Shown: in pieces, positions 8,525 to 18,387 of the stretch
Layout of the letters: each line of letters opens with the position of its first letter
Numbering within the stretch: the stretch's first letter is position 1
Assembly (NCBI GenBank): GCA_041397525.1
Contig: JAWKWL010000004.1
Span: forward strand, 372,001 to 436,000
DNA from: BOKV01 sp041397525
GTDB taxonomy: Bacteria; Pseudomonadota; Alphaproteobacteria; Rhizobiales; Rhizobiaceae
Reading direction: 5' to 3'
DNA length: 64,000 bases
The notes under the pieces: generated by a model
What the model was told of the DNA's origin: nothing
The model's input: only the letters and a program-made list of their open reading frames with translations
Databases searched by the model: none
Position numbers and translations under genes: made by a program

Positions 8525-9809
8525 TCGCGTCATCGCCATCACCGGCGGCCATCTGGTTGACCCCGTGCAGGGCATCGACGGACCGGCATCGCTGCTGCTT
8601 CGCGGCGGCAAGGTCGAGGCAATCCATCGCGGCGGCGGAAAGATCGGTTTGCCGGAGGGATGCCTCGAAATCGACGCCACCAACCGGCATGTGTTCCCCG
8701 GCATCATCGATGCCCGCGTCCATGTCGGCGAACCGGGCGGCGAGCATCGTGAGACGATAGCCTCGGCAAGTCGCGCAGCAGCAGCGGGCGGCGTTACGGG
8801 TTTCATCATGATGCCGGATACGGATCCGGTTATCGACGACGTTTCACTGGTAGATTTCGTGCGCCGGGCAGCCCGCGACACGGCGAGTGTTCATGTCTAT
8901 CCTTCTGCGGCAATCACCAAGGGCTTCAAGGGCAGCGAGTTGTCGGAGTTCGGACTGTTGCAGGAGGCAGGCGCGGTAATGCTCACCGAGGGCAGGCACT
9001 CGATCCGCAACAACCTGGCACTGAAGCGGGCCATGACCTATGCACGGGATTTTGGCATGGTCATTGCCAAGGAAACCAACGACCCGGACCTGACCTCGAA
9101 CGGCGTGATGAATGAGGGTTTTTCGGCCACTCTCCTGGGCTTGCCGGGCATACCCCGGGAGGCGGAGGTCATTCCGCTTGAGCGTGACCTGCGCATTGCA
9201 GCCCTGACCCGCGCGACCTATCACGCGGCCAAGCTTTCCACGCCCGAAAGTGTTCGCACGCTTTCCGGCTACAAGGATCGCGGCCTTGATGTAACTGGCG
9301 GCATTTCCATCAATCACCTGTCACTGAACGAGAACGATATCGGGCGTTACAGGACGTTCTTCAGGCTTTCGCCACCGCTCAGAAGTGAGGAAGACCGGAT
9401 GGCCATGGTCGAGGCGGTGGCAGAAGGCGGGCTCGATATCATCGTTTCGAGCCACGATCCGCAGGACGTCGACACCAAGCGGCATCCGTTTGCAGAAGCT
9501 GCGGATGGCGCAATCGGACTGGAAACACTTTTCCCGGCAGCTTTACGGTTGTATCATTCCGGACAGTTGAGTCTGGCGCGAATCATCGAATGCCTTTCTA
9601 CCAATCCCGCCAGGATTTTTGGTTTGCCAGGCGGATCGCTTGCGATTGGCAGTTCTGCCGACCTGATGATTGCCGATATTGATGAGCCCTGGGTGCTCAA
9701 CGAGAGCGAAATTGTTTCCAGGTCCAAAAACAGCCCGTTTGAGGGGGCAAGATTCACCGGAAGGGTCTTGCAAACCATGGTCGCAGGCGACATAGTATAC
9801 ACCAAATAA
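8517..9809 (+). CDS. pyrX: Dihydroorotase-like subunit PyrC' (probably inactive)
   Basis: A protein of 430 residues with an amidohydrolase fold and clear dihydroorotase homology (PGIIDARVHVGEPGGEHRET, NEGFSATLLGLPGIPREAE). Key metal sites are altered. The canonical D-x-H-x-H is DARVH (first His is Arg67), the HED loop reads KETND, the second His of the YHxxHxS motif is Lys (YHAAKLS), PHHL is INHL and the T-D-H-A-P-H signature is SSHDPQ. It therefore probably cannot hold the zinc centre and acts as the structural partner PyrC' of aspartate transcarbamoylase, as in Pseudomonas. A true dihydroorotase should be encoded elsewhere. The ATG at 8517 overlaps the pyrB stop. The symbol pyrX is used for such inactive forms. 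Confidence 0.85.
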   Translation: MADRVIAITGGHLVDPVQGIDGPASLLLRGGKVEAIHRGGGKIGLPEGCLEIDATNRHVFPGIIDARVHVGEPGGEHRETIASASRAAAAGGVTGFIMMPDTDPVIDDVSLVDFVRRAARDTASVHVYPSAAITKGFKGSELSEFGLLQEAGAVMLTEGRHSIRNNLALKRAMTYARDFGMVIAKETNDPDLTSNGVMNEGFSATLLGLPGIPREAEVIPLERDLRIAALTRATYHAAKLSTPESVRTLSGYKDRGLDVTGGISINHLSLNENDIGRYRTFFRLSPPLRSEEDRMAMVEAVAEGGLDIIVSSHDPQDVDTKRHPFAEAADGAIGLETLFPAALRLYHSGQLSLARIIECLSTNPARIFGLPGGSLAIGSSADLMIADIDEPWVLNESEIVSRSKNSPFEGARFTGRVLQTMVAGDIVYTK

Positions 9810-9833
9810 TGGCATGATCCTGGCAGGGGCGGA

Positions 9834-10448
9834 ATGACAGAACTGACATCACTGTGGAGCGAACCCCAAACTGCGTTGCTTTGGGCCGGGTTCGGTTATT
9901 TGCTCGGGTCGATTCCCTTCGGCCTAATCCTTACCCGGATGGCGGGACTGGGCGATGTTCGCAAGATTGGCTCCGGCAATATCGGAGCTACCAATGTTCT
10001 GCGCACCGGCAACAAGCCACTGGCGGCAATAACCCTTTTGCTTGACGCTGCGAAAGGAGCCGTTGCCGTACTTGTTGCGAACCGTGCCGGTGCGGAATTC
10101 GGACTGATTGCTGCGCTGGGTGCATTTATCGGCCACTGCTATCCGGTATGGCTGAAATTCAAGGGCGGCAAAGGTGTTGCCACATATCTCGGCGCCCTGG
10201 CGCCGATATCCTGGAAAGTGGGTGTGATCTTTGCCGGATTCTGGCTTGCGACAGCCTTTGTCAGCCGGATCAGTTCGGCAGCAGCACTGGTTGCCTGCGT
10301 GATCTCGCCGCTGATGCTGTTTGCTACCGACAAATATTCTGCCGGTGTGGTTTTCTTGTTGATCTCGCTGCTGTGCGTCTGGCGCCACCGGGAAAACATC
10401 AGGCGAATGATCAAAGGAACTGAAAGCAAGATCGGAAGCAAGGGATGA
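9834..10448 (+). CDS. plsY: Acyl-phosphate:glycerol-3-phosphate acyltransferase PlsY
   Basis: A membrane protein of 204 residues that transfers an acyl group from acyl phosphate to glycerol 3-phosphate, the first step of phospholipid synthesis. Three family motifs are visible: LLGSIPFGLILTR, GSGNIGATNVLRTGN and KFKGGKGVATYLG. About five hydrophobic segments are present. GGGGCGGA precedes the ATG. It lies 24 bases after pyrC', and its stop overlaps the dprA start by 4 bases, so pyrB-pyrC'-plsY-dprA look like one operon. Confidence 0.93.
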   Translation: MTELTSLWSEPQTALLWAGFGYLLGSIPFGLILTRMAGLGDVRKIGSGNIGATNVLRTGNKPLAAITLLLDAAKGAVAVLVANRAGAEFGLIAALGAFIGHCYPVWLKFKGGKGVATYLGALAPISWKVGVIFAGFWLATAFVSRISSAAALVACVISPLMLFATDKYSAGVVFLLISLLCVWRHRENIRRMIKGTESKIGSKG

Positions 10449-11611
10449 ATGCGCGGGCGCCAGGGAGATTTGCTCTCTCTGACGAACAGCGGCTGAATTG
10501 GCTCCGGCTTATCCGCAGTGAAAATGTTGGCCCGGCAACATTTCGTGACCTGATCAACCATTTTGGAACAGCAAGTGCTGCCCTTGAAGCCGTGCCGGAA
10601 CTGGCTCGACGCGGAGGAGTTGCCGCCCGAATTTCGATTGCATCGCGTGAGGACGCACAGCGCGAAATGGCCCGGGCCGAGAAGATTGGCGCCAGGTTTA
10701 CAGGCATGGGCGAACCGGATTATCCGCCCATGCTCCGTGGTCTTGACAGTCCGCCACCGTTGGTTTGCACAATTGGCAGCATCGAAAAAGGGTTGTTGCC
10801 GTGCGTCGCGATTGTTGGTTCACGCAATGCATCCATCACCGGGCAGAAACTGGCAACCCGGTTTGCCGGGGAATTGGGTGAAAGAGGCCATGTCATCGTA
10901 TCCGGACTTGCCCGGGGCATTGATGCGGCAGCCCATCGCGCATCAATGCAAACTGGAACGATTGCCGTTTTTGCAGGCGGTATCGACCAGCCCTTCCCCG
11001 AAGAAAATGTCAACCTTGCGCGTGAAATCGTCGACAATGGTGGTTTGCTGATCAGCGAAATGCCGATTGGCTGGAAACCGCGCAATATCGATTTTCCGCG
11101 CCGGAACCGCATCATTGCAGACATGGCACTTGGGGTGGTCGTTATCGAGGCCGCAAAACGGTCGGGCTCGCTTATCACGGCGAGGCTCGCCATCGAGAAC
11201 AACCGTTTTGTGTTTTCGGTGCCGGGGTCACCGCTCGATCCACGCGCGGAAGGCTGCAATCACCTGATCCGCCAGGGCGCAACACTGATTACCTGTGTTG
11301 ACGACATCATCGACGCATTGGCTCCGATCGGTGGCAGTGAACCGCAGTTGCCGTTCATGGTCGGCGAGGATGATGCCGGCAACTATGACGAGGTTCCAGG
11401 GAGGGGCGCGCCTGTCACTCCGGCTGATGCGGATGACGCTGTTCGCCTGCGCATTACCGGGGCGCTTGGCCCCTCACCTGTCGATATCGACGACATCATC
11501 CATTTTTCCGGTGCAAGTGCCGGACAGGTGCAACTGGTTCTGATCGAACTCGACCTCGCCGGCCGGATTGAGCGCCACGCCGGAAACCGGGTAACACTGT
11601 TGCCGGGATGA
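10445..11611 (+). CDS. dprA: DNA-processing protein DprA
   Basis: A protein of 388 residues. It binds single-stranded DNA and loads RecA during natural transformation. An N-terminal HhH/SAM-like region (about 1-80) precedes the Rossmann fold, with VAIVGSRNASITGQKLA, VSGLARGIDAAAH, GGIDQPFPEEN and FPRRNRIIADMA. A C-terminal winged helix (about 320-385) includes DIDDIIHFSGASAGQVQLVL. The ATG overlaps the plsY stop (ATGA). No other competence genes are in the window. Confidence 0.93.
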   Translation: MNARAPGRFALSDEQRLNWLRLIRSENVGPATFRDLINHFGTASAALEAVPELARRGGVAARISIASREDAQREMARAEKIGARFTGMGEPDYPPMLRGLDSPPPLVCTIGSIEKGLLPCVAIVGSRNASITGQKLATRFAGELGERGHVIVSGLARGIDAAAHRASMQTGTIAVFAGGIDQPFPEENVNLAREIVDNGGLLISEMPIGWKPRNIDFPRRNRIIADMALGVVVIEAAKRSGSLITARLAIENNRFVFSVPGSPLDPRAEGCNHLIRQGATLITCVDDIIDALAPIGGSEPQLPFMVGEDDAGNYDEVPGRGAPVTPADADDAVRLRITGALGPSPVDIDDIIHFSGASAGQVQLVLIELDLAGRIERHAGNRVTLLPG

Positions 11612-11634
11612 TACCGGGACCCACGACCAGCAAC

Positions 11635-11940
11635 CTATCCCGATTTGCCGGTTTCCTGGCCGAGTTCGTGCAGACGCAGCGCATCATCTGATTCCAGCAC
11701 TGCCATTTCCAACAGGTAGGCTAGCGTGGGTTCCTCGATAGTGGCCGAGAGCAACCGCAATTCGCGGATCATCTGGACCAGATATTCCAGCTTTGCCAGT
11801 TTGTCGTCATAAGGAAGCTGGGTGAGCTTGCGATTCAGGTCGAGCGGAACCGGCCTGGTTTCCGCGCCAAGGTTTCTGAGCTTTTGCGGGTTGATCACGG
11901 GCGGCGGGCCTTTCTGCCTCTTGTTTGCGATGATCGACAA
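11635..11940 (-). CDS. Hypothetical protein, 101 residues, TTG start
   Basis: I do not recognise this protein. It begins with a basic, proline-containing stretch (KRQKGPPPVINPQKLRNLG), and the remainder is predicted mostly helical (DDKLAKLEYLVQMIRELRLL, LAYLLEMAVLESDDALRLH). There is no signal peptide or membrane segment. The only long-frame start is TTG at 11940, with GGGGC upstream; a GTG at codon 15 is another choice. It converges with dprA, with 23 bases between the stop codons. Codon use looks like that of a real gene. Confidence 0.55.
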   Translation of the reverse strand: MSIIANKRQKGPPPVINPQKLRNLGAETRPVPLDLNRKLTQLPYDDKLAKLEYLVQMIRELRLLSATIEEPTLAYLLEMAVLESDDALRLHELGQETGKSG

Positions 11941-12205
11941 TTTGTTGCCCCATGCACCAAACCGTCTCGGCGTTCCGCCCGGAATGCCCTGCCTGCAATT
12001 CCTGATTGCATTTCACATGATATATGTAACTTAATAGTGTTTCAATTCAATAAACAACCTATTGGTGTTTTTATCGTCTAAATGCGCCTGTGTTACCGGC
12101 GGGGCTTGACGTGGGGGCTTGCAAAAGCCAATTCAGACCAGCCTTGCAGCATTGAACCGGGCTGCCTTGCATTGATTTTGTCAGATATCGCATTCGGGAA
12201 ATTTC

Positions 12206-14743
12206 ATGTCCACAAATGTGGTGATCGTTGAATCACCGGCCAAAGCCAAGACAATCAACAAATATCTCGGCAAGGACTATACGGTTCTTGCATCCTATGG
12301 CCATGTCCGTGATCTTCCGGCCAAGGACGGCTCGGTGCTGCCCAGCGAAGATTTTTCAATGTCATGGGAACTCGACAGCAAGTCGAAATCACGCATGTCG
12401 GATATCGCCAAGGCTGTGAAGACGGCAGACAAGCTCATTCTGGCTACCGACCCGGATCGCGAAGGCGAAGCGATCTCCTGGCATGTTCTGCAAATCCTCA
12501 ACGACAAGAAGGCGATCAAGGGCAAGCCGGTAGAGCGCGTGGTTTTCAACGCGATCACCAGGAAGGCCGTTCTTGATGCCATGGCCAATCCGCGTGAAAT
12601 CGATGCGCCGCTGGTTGACGCCTATCTGGCGCGGCGTGCGCTTGACTATCTCGTCGGCTTCACGCTCTCGCCAGTGCTCTGGCGCAAACTTCCGGGCGCG
12701 CGCTCCGCTGGCCGTGTCCAGTCGGTGGCGCTCCGTCTCGTTTGCGACCGCGAGGCAGAAATTGAAGCATTCAAGACCCAGGAATACTGGTCCATCACCG
12801 CGACACTTGCCAATCAGGCGTCGCAGAACTTCGAAGCACGCGTTTCGGAATTTGCTGGTGAAAAGCTGCAACGGCTCGATATTCGCAATGAAGAGCAGGC
12901 TTTCCGCATTCGCGACATGCTGGAAGCTGCAGATTTTCGTGTGGAAAATGTCGAATCCAAACCAACCAAGCGCAATCCCTGGGCGCCTTTCACCACCTCG
13001 ACCTTGCAGCAGGATGCGAGCCGCCGGCTTGGTTTTTCCGCCAGCCGGACCATGCAGGTAGCCCAGCGCCTCTATGAGGGGATTGACCTGGGTGGCGAGA
13101 CTGTGGGCCTCATCACCTATATGCGAACCGACGGCGTGCAGATTGCACCAGAAGCAATCGAGCCGATCCGGGCCGAAATCGCCAAGCGGCACGGGGCCAA
13201 TTTTGTTCCGGAAAAGCCGCGCTTCTATTCGACCAAGGCCAAGAATGCACAGGAAGCGCATGAGGCAATCCGCCCGACCGATATTTCGCGCGGACCGAAG
13301 GAAGTCAGCAAGTTTCTCGATGACGACCAGCGCAAGCTTTATGAACTGATCTGGAAGCGGACGCTTGCCAGCCAGATGGAGTCTGCCGAGATCGAGCGCA
13401 CCACTGTTGACATTCTTGCCAGCCACAATGGCGAGACAGCGCGACTGCGCGCCAATGGCTCGGTGATCCGTTTCGAGGGCTTTCTTGCAGCATATGAAAT
13501 CGTCAAGACCGGCGAAGATGATGAGGAGGACGAGAAACGCCTGCCTCCACTTTCCAGGGACGAGGCGGTCAAGCGCGAGAAGATCGAGGCGAAGCAGCAT
13601 TTCACCGAACCTCCGGCGCGCTACAGCGAAGCTTCGCTCATTCGTAAAATGGAAGAACTCGGCATTGGCCGCCCGTCAACTTATGCCTCGACGCTTGGAA
13701 CCCTGCAGGACCGTCAATATGTGCGTCAGGAAAAGCGCAGGCTTTTCCCTGAATCGAAAGGGCGGCTTGTCACGAGTTTCCTGGAAGGCTTCTTCAACCG
13801 CTATGTAGAATATGATTTCACTGCCGATCTCGAAGAGAAGCTCGACCGCATTTCTGCCGGCGAAATGGACTGGAAGGACGTGCTTCGCGACTTCTGGAAA
13901 CAGTTTTCGGCAAGCGTGGATGAGATCAAGGATTTGCGGGTCAGCCAGGTGCTGGACATTCTCAATGAGGATCTGGCGCATGTCGCCTTCCCCGACCGTG
14001 AGGATGGCACAAGCCCGCGCTCCTGCCCCAGTTGCGGCAACGGCACGCTGAGCCTCAAGGTTGGCAAATTCGGCGCATTCGTCGGTTGTTCGAACTATCC
14101 CGAATGCAATTTCACCCGGCAGTTGGGCGCAAGCGACAATGGCGAGGCGGAAGCGGCCAATGATGGTCCGCGGGTGCTTGGCAATGATCCCGAAAGCGGC
14201 GAGGAAATCACTGCGCGTTCGGGCCGCTTCGGACCTTATGTGCAGGCGGGAGACAGCAAGGAAGCACGCCGCTCGTCGATCCCGAAGGGCTGGAACGCGG
14301 CGGAAATCGATCTCGAAGCAGCTTTGCGCCTGCTTTCGCTGCCACGCGAAGTCGGCCCGCACCCTGAAACCGGCAAAATGATTACAGCCGGACTTGGGCG
14401 CTATGGTCCTTTTGTCCTGCACGACGGGAGCTATGCCAATCTTGAAAGTGCGGATGAGGTATTCAGCGTCGGCATCAACCGGGCCGTCTCTGCGCTCGCA
14501 GAGAAGGCCAGCAAGGGCGGCGGGCGGCGCGGCGGCACAACTGCTGCGCTAAAGACGCTGGGCGACCATCCCTCGCTTGGCGGGGCGATCACGGTGCGTG
14601 ACGGCCGCTATGGGCCATATGTCAACAATGGCAAGATCAATGCGACGCTGCCCAAGGGTACTGATCCGCAATCCGTGACGCTGGAACAGGCGATTGCGCT
14701 GATTGATGCAAAGGCCGCGTCTGGCGGCAAGAAAAAGCGCTGA
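12206..14743 (+). CDS. topA: DNA topoisomerase I
   Basis: A type IA topoisomerase of 845 residues that relaxes negative supercoils. The TOPRIM domain is at the N-terminus (VVIVESPAKAKTINKYLG, ATDPDREGEAISWH). The active-site tyrosine is Y305 in LITYMRTDG. The Zn-finger motif CPSCGNG...GCSNYPEC is near residue 610. Three C-terminal repeats of the RFGPYV type follow (GRFGPYVQAGD, GRYGPFVLHDG, GRYGPYVNNGK), the usual alphaproteobacterial arrangement, before a Lys-rich tail. The rnr start follows its stop codon directly. About 265 non-coding bases precede it, with a weak TTGACG box at 12106. Confidence 0.96.
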   Translation: MSTNVVIVESPAKAKTINKYLGKDYTVLASYGHVRDLPAKDGSVLPSEDFSMSWELDSKSKSRMSDIAKAVKTADKLILATDPDREGEAISWHVLQILNDKKAIKGKPVERVVFNAITRKAVLDAMANPREIDAPLVDAYLARRALDYLVGFTLSPVLWRKLPGARSAGRVQSVALRLVCDREAEIEAFKTQEYWSITATLANQASQNFEARVSEFAGEKLQRLDIRNEEQAFRIRDMLEAADFRVENVESKPTKRNPWAPFTTSTLQQDASRRLGFSASRTMQVAQRLYEGIDLGGETVGLITYMRTDGVQIAPEAIEPIRAEIAKRHGANFVPEKPRFYSTKAKNAQEAHEAIRPTDISRGPKEVSKFLDDDQRKLYELIWKRTLASQMESAEIERTTVDILASHNGETARLRANGSVIRFEGFLAAYEIVKTGEDDEEDEKRLPPLSRDEAVKREKIEAKQHFTEPPARYSEASLIRKMEELGIGRPSTYASTLGTLQDRQYVRQEKRRLFPESKGRLVTSFLEGFFNRYVEYDFTADLEEKLDRISAGEMDWKDVLRDFWKQFSASVDEIKDLRVSQVLDILNEDLAHVAFPDREDGTSPRSCPSCGNGTLSLKVGKFGAFVGCSNYPECNFTRQLGASDNGEAEAANDGPRVLGNDPESGEEITARSGRFGPYVQAGDSKEARRSSIPKGWNAAEIDLEAALRLLSLPREVGPHPETGKMITAGLGRYGPFVLHDGSYANLESADEVFSVGINRAVSALAEKASKGGGRRGGTTAALKTLGDHPSLGGAITVRDGRYGPYVNNGKINATLPKGTDPQSVTLEQAIALIDAKAASGGKKKR

Positions 14744-17101
14744 ATGGTCAGGAGCCGCAAACCACCGGGCAACCGCAAGGACCGGGCAAGCGGCCACAGG
14801 CCTGGCTCTGGCGGGGAGACATATTTCCCGACACGCGAGGAGGTTCTCGCCTTCATTTCCGACAATCCGGGCGAGACCGGAAAACGTGAAATCGCGCGCG
14901 CCTTCAACATCAGGGGTTCCGCCAAGATCGACCTCAAGGCAATGCTGAAAGAGCTGGCAGAGGAAGGCATGATCGAAAAGAGCGGGAAGCGCATCATCCG
15001 CCATGGTGACCTTCCCCGCGTCAGCGTTCTCGACATCGTGGCGCGCGATTCCGGAGGTGGCCTGCTGGCGCGCCCCTCCGCATGGGATGAGGAAACCGGG
15101 GGCAAGCCGCCAGTTGTCAGCATCCGCCCACCCAGGGGCAAGAGCGCTGTCGTTGCGGGCCTGGGCGACCGGGTTCTTGCGCGCATCGAGCGCGACGACA
15201 CCGATGGACACCACACTGCGCGCGTCATCAAGATCATTGACAAGCGCAAGGATGCCGTGCTCGGCGTCGTGCGCATCGACGGCGATCATGTCCGGCTTGT
15301 TCCGGTGCAAAAGCGCCAGGAAGAGATCGACCTCGAACCGGACATGCTGGCGGGCGCAAAGGACCAGGACCTGGTCGAAGTGCAGGTCTCGAAGATCGGA
15401 CGCCATGGCCTGAAGCGCGGCAAGGTGATCCGAATCATCGGCTCGCTGGCATCGGAAAAGGCGGCCTCGATGATTGCCATTCACGCCAATGGCATTCCGC
15501 ATGTCTTTCCCGATGCAGTGATGAATGAAGCGGGGCGCACAGAGCCTATCCGTCCAGGCGGCAAGGGCGTGAAGCACGAAGACTGGCGCGACCTGGCGCT
15601 TGTCACCATAGACCCGGCTGACGCCAAGGATCATGATGACGCAGTACATGCGCAGCCCGACCCCGACAATCCGGGCGGGTTTGTCGCAACTGTCGCGATT
15701 GCGGATGTGAGCTGGTACGTACGGCATGGTTCCGCGATGGATCGCGAAGCGCTGATGCGCGGCAATTCGGTCTATTTCCCGGACCGCGTCGTGCCGATGT
15801 TGCCGGAGCGGATCTCCAATGACCTGTGCTCGCTGCGCGAGGGAGAGGACCGCCCTGCCCTCGCCGTGAAAATGTGGTTCACCGCAGATGGCCGGAAGAG
15901 CCGGCACAGTTTTCACCGCATCATCATGCGCAGCCATGCCAAGCTTGCCTACCCCCAGGCGCAGGCGGCGATTGATGGCAGTGCTGATGAAAAGACAGCT
16001 CCGCTCCTCGACACAATACTGAAACCGCTATGGGACGCCTATCATTGCCTCAAGCGCGGTCGTGATGCGCGCGAACCGCTCGATCTCGACCTGCCAGAGC
16101 GCAAGATCATCCTCAATGCCGATGGCACTGTCGACCGCGTGATCGTGCCTGACAGGCTGGATGCGCACAAGCTGATCGAAGAATTCATGATTCAGGCCAA
16201 TGTCGCGGCTGCCGAGACGCTGGAGCAGAAACACCAGCCGCTGATTTACCGCGTGCATGACCAACCTTCGCTCGACAAGCTGGAATCGCTCAGGGAATTC
16301 CTGAAGTCGCTCAACCTGTCGCTGTCGAAGGGTGGCAATCTGCGGCCTTCGATGTTCAACGGGATATTGGCGAGCGTTTCCGGCAGCGACCGTGAGGAAC
16401 TGGTCAACCAGGTGGTGCTGCGCTCGCAATCGCAGGCGGTCTATTCTCCCGACAATCTTGGCCATTTCGGTTTGAACCTCATGCGCTATGCGCATTTCAC
16501 CTCTCCGATCCGGCGCTATGCCGATCTCGTCGTGCATCGTGCGCTGGTGGCAGCATTGGGCCTCGGCGAAGGCGGGCTGGACCGCGAACAGGAAGGCATG
16601 CTTGAGGAAATTGCCGCCGACATATCGATGACCGAGCGGCGCGCCATGCAGGCCGAGCGTGAAACCATTGACCGGCTGATAGCCATGCATTTGTCAGAGC
16701 GGATAGGCGAAAGGTTTACCGGACGGATCAACGGGGTGTCGAGGGCGGGTCTCTTTGTCACGCTGGCGGGCACTGGTGCAGACGGCTTTATTCCCATATC
16801 GATGATCTCGGATGAGTATCAGGTTTTCGATGAGGCAAATTATGCCCTTGTTGGAGACGAGAGCGGCCTTACCTACCAAATGGGCCAGACCGTCGAAGTC
16901 CGCCTTGTTGAAGCTGCCCCGGTGGCAGGCGCATTGCGGTTCGAGATGCTTTCACCTGGTACGCCTTCGAAAGGGCTGCAGCGCTCGGTTCGAAGCAACA
17001 AGACGACAACCAGGACACCGCGCCGACGCGGTATGCGCGGTGGTCCGGCAAAGCGCTTCGGCCCGCAAGGCCGCGGATCAGGAAAAGGAAGACGAAAATG
17101 A
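14744..17101 (+). CDS. rnr: Ribonuclease R
   Basis: A 3'-5' exoribonuclease of 785 residues that degrades structured RNA. An N-terminal winged-helix region includes TREEVLAFISDNPGETGKRE. Cold-shock domains precede the RNB catalytic domain, where VTIDPADAKDHDDAVHA carries the metal-binding Asp residues. The MRYAHFTSPIRRYADLVVHR signature is present. A C-terminal S1 domain (RFTGRINGVSRAGLFVTL) and a long Arg/Lys/Gly tail complete it. It starts immediately after topA and overlaps the DUF983 start by 4 bases (ATGA), so the genes are probably cotranscribed. Confidence 0.95.
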   Translation: MVRSRKPPGNRKDRASGHRPGSGGETYFPTREEVLAFISDNPGETGKREIARAFNIRGSAKIDLKAMLKELAEEGMIEKSGKRIIRHGDLPRVSVLDIVARDSGGGLLARPSAWDEETGGKPPVVSIRPPRGKSAVVAGLGDRVLARIERDDTDGHHTARVIKIIDKRKDAVLGVVRIDGDHVRLVPVQKRQEEIDLEPDMLAGAKDQDLVEVQVSKIGRHGLKRGKVIRIIGSLASEKAASMIAIHANGIPHVFPDAVMNEAGRTEPIRPGGKGVKHEDWRDLALVTIDPADAKDHDDAVHAQPDPDNPGGFVATVAIADVSWYVRHGSAMDREALMRGNSVYFPDRVVPMLPERISNDLCSLREGEDRPALAVKMWFTADGRKSRHSFHRIIMRSHAKLAYPQAQAAIDGSADEKTAPLLDTILKPLWDAYHCLKRGRDAREPLDLDLPERKIILNADGTVDRVIVPDRLDAHKLIEEFMIQANVAAAETLEQKHQPLIYRVHDQPSLDKLESLREFLKSLNLSLSKGGNLRPSMFNGILASVSGSDREELVNQVVLRSQSQAVYSPDNLGHFGLNLMRYAHFTSPIRRYADLVVHRALVAALGLGEGGLDREQEGMLEEIAADISMTERRAMQAERETIDRLIAMHLSERIGERFTGRINGVSRAGLFVTLAGTGADGFIPISMISDEYQVFDEANYALVGDESGLTYQMGQTVEVRLVEAAPVAGALRFEMLSPGTPSKGLQRSVRSNKTTTRTPRRRGMRGGPAKRFGPQGRGSGKGRRK

Positions 17102-17514
17102 GCGGAATAACCAAGGTCAGGGACTGGGGCAGCGAGGCCGAAACCCCGAAGCGTGCAGTTGTTCCGGCAATGCTTCGGGGCGCGTCAGGAAAATGTCCGC
17201 ATTGCGGCAAAGGTCCGATTTTCCAGGGATATCTCGGCACGAAACAGACCTGCGAAGCATGCGGCGAGGAATTGTTCCACCATCGCGCTGATGACCTGCC
17301 GGCCTATCTCAACATCTTTATTACCGGTCATGTCGTGGTTGGTTTGATGCTGATGATCATGACCATTGGCGACCTGCCAATGTGGCCGATGACCTTTGCC
17401 ACGGCTTTTGTTGCGCTGGCCTTTGCAGGGCTGATCATGCGACCGCTGAAAGGAGCCACGATTGGCGCACAATGGGCGCTGGGCATGCACGGATTTGGCG
17501 GGCATGACGACTGA
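17098..17514 (+). CDS. DUF983 family membrane protein
   Basis: A protein of 138 residues. It carries a zinc-ribbon-like pair, CPHCGKGPIF and CEACGEELF, followed by two hydrophobic segments (about 67-85 and 92-110). This is the usual DUF983 architecture, common in alphaproteobacteria; its function is unknown. It overlaps rnr at its start and the NUDIX gene at its end by 11 bases, which places it inside the topA-rnr operon. Confidence 0.85.
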   Translation: MSGITKVRDWGSEAETPKRAVVPAMLRGASGKCPHCGKGPIFQGYLGTKQTCEACGEELFHHRADDLPAYLNIFITGHVVVGLMLMIMTIGDLPMWPMTFATAFVALAFAGLIMRPLKGATIGAQWALGMHGFGGHDD

Positions 17515-18334
17515 AAACGACCGTACCGGCGAAAAATCCGCCGAATTGGCAGCACCACCGGGTACCGTCGGACATGAAGTTGCGCGCATAGAACAGCTGA
17601 TCAATTCACCGCAAATGCGCGACATGCGGCGAAAAACGGCGCGGCACGGTCAAATCCGGCCCCGGAACGCAGCGACGCTGGTCATTGTCGACGGCAGGGC
17701 CGGAAATCACCGCATACTCATGGGCAAGCGCAACAAGAACCTCAAATTCATGCCGGGTGCACTGGTTTTCCCGGGCGGGGCTGTTGATCGCAGCGACGGC
17801 AGTGTGCCATCGGCGGATGCCATGAGCGTCGTCACCGAAGACCGGATCTTGGCAAACCTGCGCGGCAAACCGACACGACGCGCGGCAAGAGCGCTTGGCA
17901 TGGCAGCAGTGCGCGAACTTGCAGAGGAGTCAGGCTTGATCATCGGCAAGCAAGCCGGATTCGGGATGCAGGATCATGCAGGCTGGGAAGATTTCGCCAA
18001 TGCAGGGCTTGCGCCTTCAATCAGCGGATTGTCGCTGTTGGCGCGCGCCATCACCCCTCCCGGTCCGCCACGGCGGTTCGATACCTGGTTCTTCACCACC
18101 AGTTCCGACCAGATCGGATACGAACCCGATGGCGGCTTTGATCCCAGTGGTGAACTTGAGGACCTGCAATGGATCCGGCCGGAAGACGCAATCGCAGGAG
18201 ATACGCGGGAAATCACCCGGGTTATGCTGGTGGAACTGATCAACCGTCTTAAGAACGACCCGAGCCTTGATCCTTCCTGGCCGGCGCCTTTTTATTTTTC
18301 GCGTCAAAACCGCTTTCAAAAATCCATCATATAA
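17504..18334 (+). CDS. NUDIX hydrolase
   Basis: A protein of 276 residues. The Nudix box is recognisable: GALVFPGGAV comes before a long insert, then AVRELAEESGLIIG supplies the REUXEEXGU core with its metal-binding Glu residues. Such enzymes hydrolyse nucleoside diphosphates linked to another group; the larger alphaproteobacterial members resemble CoA or ADP-ribose pyrophosphatases, but the substrate cannot be assigned. The insert of about 60 residues between the Gly-rich start and the Glu core is longer than in small Nudix enzymes. The ATG at 17504 overlaps the DUF983 stop. Confidence 0.82.
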   Translation: MTTENDRTGEKSAELAAPPGTVGHEVARIEQLINSPQMRDMRRKTARHGQIRPRNAATLVIVDGRAGNHRILMGKRNKNLKFMPGALVFPGGAVDRSDGSVPSADAMSVVTEDRILANLRGKPTRRAARALGMAAVRELAEESGLIIGKQAGFGMQDHAGWEDFANAGLAPSISGLSLLARAITPPGPPRRFDTWFFTTSSDQIGYEPDGGFDPSGELEDLQWIRPEDAIAGDTREITRVMLVELINRLKNDPSLDPSWPAPFYFSRQNRFQKSII

Positions 18335-18387
18335 ATCATGAAAGGACTTTCGAAGATGACGGGGTCCACGGTTCTTCAGGGACATTC

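Noticed and set aside
12389..13600. A long open frame (about 400 codons) antisense to topA
   Set aside because: It is a mirror of the topA reading frame in GC-rich DNA; it has no domain motifs, while topA on the other strand is certain.
14549..15937. A long open frame antisense to rnr and the end of topA
   Set aside because: Same cause; the translation has no recognisable motifs and spans the boundary of two certain genes.
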